A program made the translations under genes and the position numbers. A DNA stretch of 64,000 bases from Dugong dugon (lineage: Eukaryota > Chordata > Mammalia > Sirenia > Dugongidae): positions 6,490,100 through 6,554,099 of the forward strand of contig CM057475.1 in assembly GCA_030035585.1 (NCBI GenBank), given 5' to 3'. The notes beneath the pieces are model-generated. The model did not search any database. It was not told where the DNA came from and saw only the letters and a list, made by a program, of their open reading frames with translations. Shown piece after piece: positions 31,471 to 45,700 of the stretch; position 1 is the first letter of the stretch; each line of letters starts with the position of its first letter.

Positions 31471-33419
31471 TCACTGTGTCATCCTCACTGCGGCATCCTC
31501 GCCACGTCATCATCACTGTGCCATCATCACCGTGTCATCATCACTGTGTCATCCTCACTGTGTCATCCTCGCCGCATCACTGCATCATCCTCACTGCATC
31601 ATCCTCACCGCGTCAACCTCACCGAGTCATCATCACTATGTCATCATCACTCCCTCATCCTCAGTGTGTCATTCTCACTGTGTGATCATCACTGTGTCAT
31701 CCTGACCGTGTCATCCTCACTGCGTCAGCCTCACTGCGTCATCCTCACTGTGTCATCCTAACTGGGTCATCCTCACTGTGACATCCTCCCCGCATCACTG
31801 CATCATCCTCACTGCGTCATCATTACTGCGTCATCCTCACTGCGTCATCCTCACTGTGTCATCCTCACTGGGTCATCCTCACTGTGTCATCCTCGCCGCA
31901 TCACTGCATCATCCTCGCTGCGTCATCATCACTGCGTCATCCTCACTGCGTCTTCCTCACTGCGTCATGCTCACTGGGTCATCCTCACTGTGTCATCCTC
32001 ACTGCGTCATCCTCGCCGCGTCATCATCACTGTGTCATTCTCGCCGCATCACTGCATCATCCTCGCTGCGTTATCATAACTGCATCATCCTCACTGCGTC
32101 ATCCTCACTGTGTCATCCTCACTGCGTCATCCTCACTGCGTCATCCTCACTGCGTAATCCTCACTGTGTCATCATCACTGTGTCATCCTCACTGCGTCAT
32201 AATCACTGCGTCATCCTCACTGCGTCATACTCACTGGGTCATCCTCACTGCATCATCATCACTGCCTTATCCTCACTGCATCATCCTCACTGTGTTGTTA
32301 TCACTGCCTCATCCTCAGTGCGTCATCCTCGCCGCGTCATCATCACCGCGTCATCCTCGCTGCGTCATCCTCACTGAGTCATCCTCACTGCGTCATCCTC
32401 ACTGGGTCATTATCAGTGTGTCATCCTCACTGCGGCATCCTCGCCATGTGATCATCACTGCATCATCATCACTGTATCATCCTCACTGGGTCATCCTCAC
32501 TGCATCATCCTCACTGTGTCATTGTCGTTGCATCACTGCATCATCCTTGCTGCGTCATCATCACTGCGTCATCATCACTGCGTCATCCTCACTGCGTCAT
32601 CCTCACTGTGTCATCCTCAATGCGTCATCCTCACTGCGTCATCCTCACTGTGTCATCCTAACTGGGTCATCCTCACTGTGTCATCCTCGCCGCATCACTG
32701 CATCATCCTCGATGCGTCATCATCACTGTGTCATCCTCACTGCGTCATTCTCAGTGCGTCATCCTCACTGAATCATCCTCACTCTGTCATCGTCGCCGCA
32801 TCACTGCATCATCCTCGCTGCGTCATCATCACTGCGTCATCATCACTGCGTTATCCTCATTGCGACATCCTCATCATGTCATACTCACCGTGTCATCCTC
32901 ACCGTGTCATCCTCACAGTGTCATCATCACTGTGTCATCTTCACTGCGTCATCATTACTGTGTCATCGTCACTGCGTCATCCTCACTGTGTCATCATCCA
33001 TGTGTCATCCTCACTGTGTCATCCTCACTGTGTCATCCTCACTGTGTCATCTTCAATGCATCATCCTCACTGCGTCATCCTCACTGTGTCATCCTCACTG
33101 CGTCATCCTCACTGCATCATCCTCACTGCATTATCCTAACTGGGTCATCCTCACTGTGTCATCCTCACTGCGGCATCCTCGCCACGTCATCATCACTGTT
33201 TCATCATCACTGTGTCATCCTCACTGGGTCATCCTCACTGTGTCATCCACGCCGCATCACTGCATCATCCTCGCTGCGGTATCATCACTGCATTATCCTC
33301 ACTGCGTCATCCTCACTGTGTCATCCTCACTGTGTCATCCTCACTGCATCATCCTCACTGCGTAATCCTCACTGTGTCATCCTCACTGCGTCATCCTCAC
33401 TGCGTCATCCTCACTGGGT

Positions 33420-34360
33420 CATCATCACTGTGTCATCCTCACTGCGGCATCCTCACTGCGTCATCCTCACTGTGTCATCCTCACTGCGTCATCGTCACCG
33501 CGTCATCATCGCTGCATCATCCTCACTGTTTCATCCTCACTGCGTCATCATCACTGTGTCATCCTCCCCGCGTCATCCTCACCGCGTCATCCTCACTGCG
33601 TCATCCTCACTGCGTCATCCTCACCGCGTCATCCTCACTGCGTCATCCTCACTGGGTCATAATCACTGTGTCATCCTCATTGCGTTATCCTCGCCAAGTC
33701 ATCATCACTGCGTCATCCTCACTGGGTCATCATCACTCATTCATACTCAGTGCATCATCCTCACTGTGTCATCCTCAATGCATCATCCTCACGGCGTCAT
33801 CCTCACTGTGTCATCCTCACTGTGTCATCCTCGCTGCATCACTGCATCATCGTCGCTGCGTCATCATCACTGCGTCATCCTCACTGGGTCATCATCACTG
33901 TGTCATCCTCACTGCGGCTTCCTCACTGCGTCATCCTCACTGTGTCATCCTCACTGCGTCATCGTCACCGCGTCATCATCGCTGCATCATCCTCACTGTT
34001 TCATCCTCACTGCGTCATCATCACTGTGTCACCCTCCCCACGTCATCCTCACCGCGTCATCCTCACTGCGTCATCCTCACTGCGTCATCCTCACCGCGTC
34101 ATCCTCACTGCGTCATCCTCACTGGGTCATAATCACTGTGTCATCCTCATTGCGTTATCCTCGCCAAATCATCATCACTGCGTCATCCTCACTGGGTCAT
34201 CATTACTCATTCATACTCAGTGCATCATCCTCACTGTGTCATCCTCAATGCATCATCCTCACGGCGTCATCCTCACTGTGTCATCCTCACTGTGTCATCC
34301 TCGCCGCATCACTGCATCATCGTCGCTGCGTCATCATCACTGCGTCATCCTTGCCGCGTC
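33420..34360. repeat. 470-bp tandem duplication inside the array
   Basis: A block containing 'catcgtcaccgcgtcatcat', the irregular 'gccaagtcatcatcac' unit and 'tcattcatactcagtgcatc' occurs twice with an offset of 470 bp (landmark pair 33,750 and 34,220). The copies differ at several CpG sites, for example cccgcg versus cccacg. Confidence 0.78.
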
Positions 34361-36149
34361 ATCATCACTGCGTCATCCTCACTGGGTCATTGTCGCAGCG
34401 TCATCCTCACTGGGTCATCATCACTCATACATACTCACTGCATCATCCTCACTGTGTCATCCTCGCTGCATCACTGCATCATCCTTGCTGCGTCATCATC
34501 ACTGCGTGATTCTCACCGCGTCAACCTCACTGGGTCATCATCACTGCGTCATCCTCACTGCGTCATCCTCACTGTGTCATCCTCACTGCGTCATCCTCAC
34601 TGCATCATCCTCACTGCGTCACCCTCACCGCATCATCCTCACTGCATCATCCTCACCGCGTCATCCTCACCGCGTCATCCTCACTGCGTCATCCTCACTG
34701 TGTCATCCTCACTGCTTCATCCTCACTGTGTCGTCCTCGCCGCGTCATCCTCACTGGGTCATCCTCACTGGGTCATCCTCGCCGCGTCATCCTGACTGGG
34801 TCATCCTCACGAGGTCATCCTCACTGCGTCATACTCACTGCGTCATCCTCGCTGCGTCATCCTCGCTGGGTCATCCTCACTGGGTCAACCTCACTGGGTC
34901 ATCTTCACTGCGTCATCATCACTGCGTCATCATCACTGCGTCATCCTCATTGCGAGATCCTCATCGCGTCATACTCACCGCGTCATCCTCACAGTGTCAT
35001 CATCACTGTGTCATCCTCACTGCGTCATCATTACTGTGTCATCGTCACTGCATCATCCTCACTGTGTCATCATCCATGTGTCATCCTCACTGTGTCATCC
35101 TCACTGTGTCATCTTCAATGCATCATCCTCACTGCATCATCCTCACTGTGTCATCCTCACTGCGTCATCCTCACTGCATCATCCTCACTGCATTATCCTA
35201 ACTGGGTCATCCTCACTGTGTCATCCTCACTGCGGCATCCTCGCCACGTCATCATCACTGTTTCATCATCACTGTGTCATCCTCACTGGGTCATCCTCAC
35301 TGTATCATCCCAGCCGCATCACTGCATCATCCTCGCTGCGGTATCATCACTGCATCATCCTCACTGCATCATCCTCACTGCGTCATCCTCACTGCGTCAT
35401 CCTCACTGTGTCATCCTCACTGCGTCATCCTCACTACGTCATCTTCACTGCGTCATCATCACTGCGTCATCCTCACTGCGTCATCCTCACTGTGTCATCC
35501 TCACTGCGTCATCCTCACTACGTCATCTTCACTGCGTCATCCTCATTGCGACATCCTCATCGCGTCATCCTCACAGTGTCATCATCACTGTGTCATCCTC
35601 ACTGCGTCATCATTACTGTGTCATCGTCACTGCGTCATCCTCACTGTGTCATCATCCATGTGTCATCCTCACTGTGTCATCCTCACTGTGTCATCTTCAA
35701 TGCATCATCATCACCGCGTCATCCTCACTGTGTCATCCTCACTGCGTCATCCTCACTGCATCATCCTCACTGCATTATCCTAACTGGGTCATCCTCACTG
35801 TGTCATCGTCACTGCGGCATCCTCGCCACGTCATCATCACTGTTTCATCATCACTGTGTCATCCTCACTGGGTCATCTTCACTGTGTCATCCTCGCCGCA
35901 TCAGTGCATCATCCTCGCTGCGGATTCATCACTGCATCATCCTCACTGCGTCATCCTTACTGTGTCATCCTCACTGTGTCATCCTCACTGCATCATCCTC
36001 ACTGCGTCATCCTCACTGTGTCATCCTCACTGCGTCATCTTCACTGGGTCATCATCACTGTGTTACCCTCACTGCGGCTTCCTTGCCACGTCATCATCAA
36101 TGCGTCATCCTCACTGTGTCATCCTCACTGCAACATTCTCACTGCGTCA

Positions 36150-36850
36150 TCCTCACTGTGTCATCCTCACTGCGTCATCCTCACTGCATCATCCTCACTG
36201 TGTCATCCTCACTGAGTCATCATCACTGTGTCATCCTCACTGCGGCATCCTCGCCACGTCATAATCACTGTGTCATCATCACCGTGTCATCATCACTGTG
36301 TCATCCTCACTGTGTCATCCTCGCCGCATCACTGCATCATCCTCGCTGCGTTATCATCACTGCGTCATCCTCACCGCGTCATCCTCACCGCGTCATCCTC
36401 ACTGCGTCATCCTCACTAGGTCATCCTCACTGTGTCATCCTCATTGCATCATCATCACTGCGTCATCCTCACTGCGTCATCCTCACCGGGTCATCCTCAC
36501 TGTATCATCCTCACTGCGTCATCCTCACTGCATCATCCTCACTGTGTCATCCTCACTGAGTCATCATCACTGTGTCATCCTCACTGCGGCATCCTCGCCA
36601 CGTCATAATCACTGTGTCATCATCACCGTGTCATCATCACTGTGTCATCCTCACTGTGTCATCCTCGCCGCATCACTGCATCATCCTCGCTGCGTTATCA
36701 TCACTGCGTCATCCTCACCGCGTCATCCTCACCGCGTCATCCTCACTGCGTCATCCTCACTAGGTCATCCTCACTGTGTCATCCTCATTGCATCATCATC
36801 ACTGCGTCATCCTCACTGCGTCATCCTCACCGGGTCATCCTCACTGTATC
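36150..36850. repeat. 344-bp tandem duplication inside the array
   Basis: Two adjacent blocks match with an offset of 344 bp. For example, 36,228 onward equals 36,572 onward for more than 190 bp, and the match extends back to about 36,160. They carry the same sequence of irregular units, so the duplication is recent. Confidence 0.85.
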
Positions 36851-39800
36851 ATCCTCACCGCGTCATCATCACTGCGTCATCCTCACTGGGTCATCTTCAC
36901 TGCATCATCCTCACTGTGTCATCCTCACTGGGTCATCCTCACTGCGTCATCCTCTCCGCGTCATCATCACTGTGTCATCCTCACTGCGTCATCCTCACTG
37001 CATCATCCTCACTGTGTCATCCTCACCGCGTCATCCTCACCGCGTCATCCTCACTGCATCATCCTCACTAGGTCATCCTCACTGTGTCATCCTCATTGCA
37101 TCATCATCACTGCGTCATCCTCACTGCGTCATCCTCACCGGGTCATCCTCACTGTGTCATCCACGCCGCGTCATCATCACTGCGTCATCCTCACTGGGTC
37201 ATCTTCACTGCATCATCCTCACTGTGTCATCCTCACTGGGTCATCCTCACTGGGTCATCCTCACTGCGTCATCCTCGCCGCGTCATCATCACTGTGTCAT
37301 CCTCACCGTGTCATCCTCACAGCGTCATACTCACCGCGTCATCCTCACTGCGTCATCCTCACTGGGTCATCATCACTGTATCATCCTCACTGTGTCATCC
37401 TCGCCGCATCACTGCATCATCCTCGCTGCATCATCATCACTGCGTCATCCTCACTGCGTCATCCTCAGTGCGTCATCCTCACTGAGTCATCCTCACAGTG
37501 TCATCGTCGCCGCATCACTGCATCATCCTCACCACGTCATCCTCACTGCGTCATCCTCACTAGGTCATCCTCACTGTGTCATCCTCATTGCATCATCATC
37601 ACTGCGTCATCCTCACTGCGTCATCCTCACCGGGTCATCCTCACTGTGTCATCCTCGCCGTGTCATCATCACTGCGTCATCCTCACTGGGTCATCATCAC
37701 TGCATCATCCTCACTGTGTCATCCTCGCCGCATCACTGCATCATCCTCGCTGCATCATCATCACTGCGTCATCCTCACTGCTTCATCCTCAGTGCGTCAT
37801 CCTCACTGAGTCATCCTCACTGTGTCATCGTCGCCGCATCACTGCATCATCCTCGCTGCGTCATCATCACTGCGTCATCCTCATTGCGACATCCTCATCG
37901 TGTCATACTCACCGCGTCATCCTCACAGTGTCATCATCACTGTGTCATCCTCACTGCGTCATCATTACTGTGTCGTCGTCACTGAGTCATCCTCACTGTG
38001 TCATCCTCACTGTGTCATCCTCACTGCATTATCCTAACTGGGTCATCCTCACTGTGTCATCCTCACTGCGGCATCCTCGCTACGTCATCATCACTGTTTC
38101 ATCATCACTGTGTCATCCTCACTGGGTCATCCTCACTGTGTCATCCTCGCCGCATCACTGCATCATCCTCGCTGCGTCATCATCACTGCGTCATCCTCAC
38201 TGCGTCATCCTCACTGTGTCATCCTCGCCGCATCACTGCATCATCCTTGCTGCGTCATCATTACTGCGTCATCATCACTGCGTCATCCTCACTGCGTCAT
38301 CATCACTGCCTTATCCTCACTGCATCCTCACTGTGTTATTAACACTGCCTCATCCTCAGTGCGTCATCCTCGCCGCGTCATCATCACAGTGTCATCCTCA
38401 CTGCGTCATCCTCACTGTGTCATCCTCACTGCGTCATCATCACCGCGTTATCCTCGCTGCGTCATCCTCACTGGCTCATCATCACTGTGTCATCCTCACC
38501 GTGTCATCCTCACCGCGTCATCCTCACCGCGTCGTCCTCACAGTGTCATCCTCACTGCGTCATCCTCACTGTGTCATCCTCACTGTGTAATCATCACTGC
38601 ATCATCCTCACTGCGTCATCCTCACTGGGTCTTCATCAGTGTGTCATCCTCACTGCGGCATCCTTGCCGCGTCATCATCACTGCGTCATCATCACTGTGT
38701 CATCCTCACTGCGTCATCCTCACTGCATCATCCTCACTGTGTCATCGTCGTCGCATCACTGCATCATCCTTGCTGCGTCATCATCACTGCGTCATCCTCA
38801 CTGCGGCATCCTTGCCACGTCATCATCACTGCGTCATCATCACTGTGTCATCCTCACAGGGTCATCCTCACTGTGTCATCCTCGCCGCATCACTGCATCA
38901 TCCTCGCTGCATTATCATCACAGCGTCAACCTCACTGCGTCATCCTCACTGTGTCATCCTCATTGCATCATCCTCACTGCGTCATCATCACTGCGTCATC
39001 CTCACTGCGTCATCCTCACCGGGTCATCCTCACTGTGTCATCCTCACCGCGTCATCCTCACCGCGTCATCCTCACTGCGTCATCCTCACTGTGTCATCCT
39101 CGCCGCATCACTGCATCATCCTTGCTGCGTCATCATCACTGCATTATCCTCACCACGTCATCCTCACTGCGTCATCCTCACTGGGTCATCATCACTGTGT
39201 CATCCTCACTGCGTCATCCTCGCCGTGTCATCCTCACTGGATCATCCTCACTGTGACATCCTCGCCGCATCACTACATCATCCTCGCTGCGTCATCATCA
39301 CTGCGTCATCCTCACTGCGTCATCCTCACGGCGTCATCCTCACTGCTTCATCCTCACTGCGTCATCCTCGCCGTGTTATCCTCACTGGGTCATCCTCACT
39401 GTGTCATCCTCGCCGCATCACTGCATCATCGTCGCTGCGTCATCATCACTGCGTCATCCCCGCTGCGTCATCATCACTGCGTCATCCTCACTGGGTCATC
39501 ATCGCAGCGTCATCCTCACTGGGTCATCATCACTCATTCATACTCAGTGCATCATCCTCACTGTGTCACCTTCGCTGCATCACTGCATCATCCTTGCTGC
39601 GTCATCATCACTGCGTCATCCTCACTGGGTCATCCTCACTGTGTAATCCTCACTGTGTCATCCTCGCCGCATCACTGCATCATCGTCGCTGCGTCATCAT
39701 CACTGCATCATCCTTGCCGCGTCATCATCACTGTGTCATCCTCACTGGGTCATCGTCGCAGCGTCATCCTCACTGGGTCATCATCACTCATTCATACTCA

Positions 39801-42752
39801 CTGCATCATCCTCACTGTGTCATCCTCGCTGCATCACTGCATCATCCTTGCTGCGTCGTCATCACTCCGTCATTCTCACTGCATCATCCTCACTGGGTCA
39901 TCATCACTGCGTCATCCTCACCGCGTCATCCTCACCGCGTCATCCTCACTGCGTCATCCTCACTAGGTCATCCTCACTGTGTCATCCTCATTGCATCATC
40001 ATCACTGCGTCATCCTCACTGCGTCATCCTCACCGGGTCATCCTCACTGTATCATCCTCACCGCGTCATCATCACTGCGTCATCCTCACTGGGTCATCTT
40101 CACTGCATCATCCTCACTGTGTCATCCTCACTGGGTCATCCTCACTGCGTCATCCTCTCCGCGTCATCATCACTGTGTCATCCTCACTGCGTCATCCTCA
40201 CTGCATCATCCTCACTGTGTCATCCTCACCGCGTCATCCTCACCGCGTCATCCTCACTGCATCATCCTCACTAGGTCATCCTCACTGTGTCATCCTCATT
40301 GCATCATCATCACTGCGTCATCCTCACTGCGTCATCCTCACCGGGTCATCCTCACTGTGTCATCCACGCCGCGTCATCCTCACTGCGTCATCCTCACCGC
40401 GTCAACCTCACCGAGTCATCATCACTATGTCATCATCACTCCCTCATCCTCAGTGTGTCATCCTCACTGCGTCATCCTCACTGCGTCATCCTCACTGTGT
40501 CATCCTCAATGCATCATCCTCACTGCGTCATCCTCACTGTGTCATCCTAACTGGGTCATCCTCACTGTGTCATCGTCGCCGCATCACTGCATCATCCTCG
40601 CTGCGTCATCATCACTGCTTCATCATCACTGCGTCATCCTCATTGCGACATCCTCATCGCGTCATACTCACCGCGTCATCCTCACAGTGTCATCATCACT
40701 GTGTCATCCTCACTGCATCATCATAACTGTGTCATCGTCACTGCGTCATCCTCACTGTGTCATCATCCATGTGTCATCCTCACTGTGTCATCCTCAATGC
40801 ATCATCCTCACTGTGTCATCCTCACTGCGTCATCATCACTGCATCATCCTCACTGCATTATCCTAACTGGGTCATCCTCACTGTGTCATCCTCACTGCGG
40901 CATCCACGCCACGTCATCATCACTGCGTCATCATCACTGTGTCATCCTCACTGGGTCATCCTCACTGTGTCATCCTCGCCGCATCACTGCATCGTCCTCG
41001 CTGCGGTATCATCAGTGCGTCATCCTCACTGCGTCATCCTCACTGTGTCATCCTCACCGCATCATCCTCACTGCATCATCCTCACTGTGTCATCCTCACC
41101 GCGTCATCCTCACCGCGTCATCCTCACTGTATCATCCTCACTGTGTCATCCTCACCGCATCATCCTCACTGCATCATCCTCACTGTGTCATCCTCACCGC
41201 GTCATCCTCACTGTATCATCCTCACTGGGTCATCCTCACTGCGTCATCCTCACTGCGTCATCCTCACTGCGTCATCCTCACTGCGTCATCCTCACTGCAT
41301 CATCCTCGCTGCGTTATCATCACTGCTTCATCCTCACTGCGTCATCCTCACTGTGTCATCCTCACTGTGTCATCCTCACTGCAACATCATCACTGCGTCA
41401 TCCTCACTGTGTCATCCTCACTGCGTCATCCTCACTGCATCATCCTCACTGCATCATCTTCACTGGGTCATCATCACTGTGTCATCCTCATTGCGGCATC
41501 CTCACTGCATCATCATCACTGTGTCATCCTCACTGTGGCATCCTTGCCACGTCATCATCACTGTGTCATCATCACTGTGTCATCCTCACTGCGTCATCCT
41601 CACTGTGTCATCCTCACTGTGTCATCCTCGCCGCATGACTGCATCATCGTTGCTGCGTCATCATCACTGCGTCATCATCACTGCGTCATCATCACTGGGT
41701 CATCCTCACTGCGTCATCCTCACTTTGTCATCCTCACTGCTTCATCCTCACTGCGTCATCCTCGCCGTGTCATCCTCACTGGGTCATCCTCACTGTGACA
41801 TCCTCGCCGCATCACTACATCATCCTCGCTGCGTCATCATCACTGCGTCATCCTCACTGCGTCATCCTCACGGCGTCATCCTCACTGCTTCATCCTCACT
41901 GCGTCATCCTCGCCGTGTTATCCTCACTGGGTCATCCTCACTGTGTCATCCTCGCCGCATCACTGCATCATCGTCGCTGCGTCATCATCACTGCGTCATC
42001 TCCGCTGCGTCATCATCACTGCGTCATCCTCACTGGGTCATCGTCGCAGCGTCATCCTCACTGGGTCATCATCACTCATTCATACTCAGTGCATCATCCT
42101 CACTGTGTCATCTTCGCTGCATCACTGCATCATCCTTGCTGCGTCATCATCACTGCGTCATCCTCACGGCGTCATCCTCACTGTGTCATCCTCACTGTGT
42201 CATCCTCGCCGCATCACTGCATCATCGTCGCTGCGTCATCATCACTGCATCATCCTTGCCGCGTCATCATCACTGTGTCATCCTCACTGGGTCATCGTCG
42301 CAGCGTCATCCTCACTGGGTCATCATCACTCATTCATACTCACTGCATCATCCTCACTGTGTCATCCTCGCTGCATCACTGCATCATCCTTGCTGCGTCA
42401 TCATCACTGCGTCATTCTCACCGCGTCATACTCACTGGGTCATCATCACTGCGTCATCCTCACTGCATCATCCTCACCGCGTCAACCTCACCGAGTCATC
42501 ATCACTATGTCATCATCACTCCCTCATTCTCAGTGTGTCATCCTCACTGCGTCATCCTCACTACGTCATCCTCACTGTGTCATCCTCAATGCATCATCCT
42601 CACTGCGTCATCCTCACTGTGTCATCCTAACTGGGTCATCCTCACTGTGTCATCCTCACCGCATCACTGCATCATCCTCGCTGCGTCATCATCACTGCGT
42701 CATCCTCACTGCGTCATCCTCAGTGCGTCAACCTCACTGAGTCATCCTCACT

Positions 42753-45700
42753 GTGTTATCGTCGCCGCATCACTGCATCATCCTCGCTGCGTCATCATCA
42801 CTGCTTCATCATCACTGCGTGATCCTCATTGCGACATCCTCATCGCGTCATACTCACCGCGTCATCCTCACAGTGTCATCATCACTGTGTCATCCTCACT
42901 GCATCATCATAACTGTGTCATCGTCACTGCGTCATCCTCACTGTGTCATCATCCATGTGTCATCCTCACTGTGTCATCCTCACTGTGTCATCCTCAATGC
43001 ATCATCCTCACTGTGTCATCCTCACTGCGTCATCATCACTGCATCATCCTCACTGCATTATCCTAACTGGGTCATCCTCATTGTGTCATCCTCACTGCGG
43101 CATCCACGCCACGTCATCATCACTGCGTCATCATCACTGTATCATCCTCACTGGGTCATCCTCACTGTGTCATCCTCGCCGCATCACTGCATCATCCTCG
43201 CTGCGGTATTATCAGTGCGTCATCCTCACTGCGTCATCCTCACTGTGTCATCCTCACCGCATCATCCTCACTGCATCATCCTCACTGTGTCATCCTCACC
43301 GCGTCATCCTCACCGCGTCATCCTCACCGCGTCTTCCTCACCGCATCATCCTCACCGCGTCATCCTCACCGCGTCATCCTCACTGCGTCATCCTCACTGT
43401 ATCATCCTCACTGTGTCATCCTCACTGCGTCATCCTCACTGCATCATCCTCACTGCGTCATCTTCACTGGGTCATCATCACTGTGTCATCCTCACTGTGG
43501 CACCCTCGCCGCGTCATCCTCACTGCGTCATCCTCACTGCATCATCCTCGCTGCGTTATCATCACTGCTTCATCCTCACTGCGTCATCCTCACAGTGTCA
43601 TCCTCACTGTGTCATCCTCACTGCAACATCATCACTGCATCATCCTCACTGTGTCGTCCTCACTGCGTCATCCTCACTGCATCATCCTCACTGCATCATC
43701 TTCACTGGGTCATCATCACTGTGTCATCCTCATTGTGGCATCCTCACTGCATCATCATCACTGCGTCATCCTCACTGGGTCTTCATCACTGTGTCATCCT
43801 CACTGTGGCATCCTTGCCACGTCATCATCACTGTGTCATCATCACTGTGTCATCATCACTATGTCATCATCACTCCTTCATCCTCAGTGTGTCATCCTCA
43901 CTGCGTCATCCTCACTGCGTCATCCTCACTGTATCATCCTCAATGCATCATCCTCACTGCGTCATCCTCACTGTGTCATCCTAACTGGGTCATCCTCACT
44001 GTGTCATCCTCGCCGCATCACTGCATCATCCTCGCTGCGTCATCATCACTGCGTCATCCTCACTGCGTCATCCTCACTGGGTCATCCTTACTGCGTCATC
44101 ATCACTGTGTCATCCTCACTGCATCATCCTCACTGTGTCATCATCCATGTGGCATCCTCACTGCGTCATCCTCACTGTGTCATTCTCACTGTGTCATCCT
44201 CACTGTATCATCCTCACTGCATCATCCTCACTGGGTCATCATCACTGTGTCATCCTCACTGGGTCATCCTCACTGTGTCATCCTCGCCGCATCACTGCAT
44301 CGTCCTCGCTGCGGTATCATCAGTGCGTCATCCTCACTGCGTCATCCTCACTGTGTCATCCTCACCGCATCATCCTCACCGCATCATCCTCACTGTGTCA
44401 TCCTCACCGCATCATCCTCACCGCGTCATCCTCACCGCGTCTTCCTCACCGCGTCATCCTCACCGCGTCATCCTCACCGCGTCATCCTCACCGCATCATC
44501 CTCACTGCGTCATCCTCACTGTATCATCCTCACTGCGTCATCCTCACTGCGTCATCCTCACTGCGTCATCCTCACTGCATCATCCTCGCTGCGTTATCAT
44601 CACTGCTTCATCCTCACTGCGTCATCCTCACTGTGTCATCCTCACTGTGTCATCCTCACTGCAACATCATCACTGCGTCATCCTCACTGTGTCATCCTCA
44701 CTGCGTCATCCTCACTGCATCATCCTCACTGCATCATCTTCACTGGGTCATCATCACTGTGTCATCCTCATTGCGGCATCCTCACTGCATCATCATCACT
44801 GTGTCATCCTCACTGTGGCATCCTTGCCACGTCATCATCACTGTGTCATCATCACTGTGTCATCATCACTATGTCATCATCACTCCCTCATCCTCAGTGT
44901 GTCATCCTCACTGCGTCATCCTCACTGTGTCATCCTCACTGTGTCATCCTCGCCGCATGACTGCATCATCGTTGCTGCGTCATCATCACTGCGTCATCAT
45001 CACTGCGTCATCATCACTGGGTCATCCTCACTGCGTCATCCTCACTTTGTCATCCTCACTGCTTCATCCTCACTGCGTCATCCTCGCCGTGTCATCCTCA
45101 CTGGGTCATCCTCACTGTGACATCCTCGCCGCATCACTACATCATCCTCGCTGCGTCATCATCACTGCGTCATCCTCACGGCGTCATCCTCACTGCTTCA
45201 TCCTCACTGCGTCATCCTCGCCGTGTTATCCTCACTGGGTCATCCTCACTGTGTCATCCTCGCCGCATCACTGCATCATCGTCGCTGCGTCATCATCACT
45301 GCGTCATCCCCGCTGCGTCATCATCACTGCGTCATCCTCACTGGGTCATCGTCGCAGCGTCATCCTCACTGGGTCATCATCACTCATTCATACTCAGTGC
45401 ATCATCCTCACTGTGTCATCTTCCCTGCATCACTGCATCATCCTTGCTGCGTCATCATCACTGCGTCATCCTCACGGCGTCATCCTCACTGTGTCATCCT
45501 CACTGTGTCATCCTCGCCGCATCACTGCATCATCGTCGCTGCGTCATCATCACTGCATCATCCTTGCCGCGTCATCATCACTGTGTCATCCTCACTGGGT
45601 CATCGTCGCAGCGTCATCCTCACTGGGTCATCATCACTCATTCATACTCACTGCATCATCCTCACTGTGTCATCCTCGCTGCATCACTGCATCATCCTTG

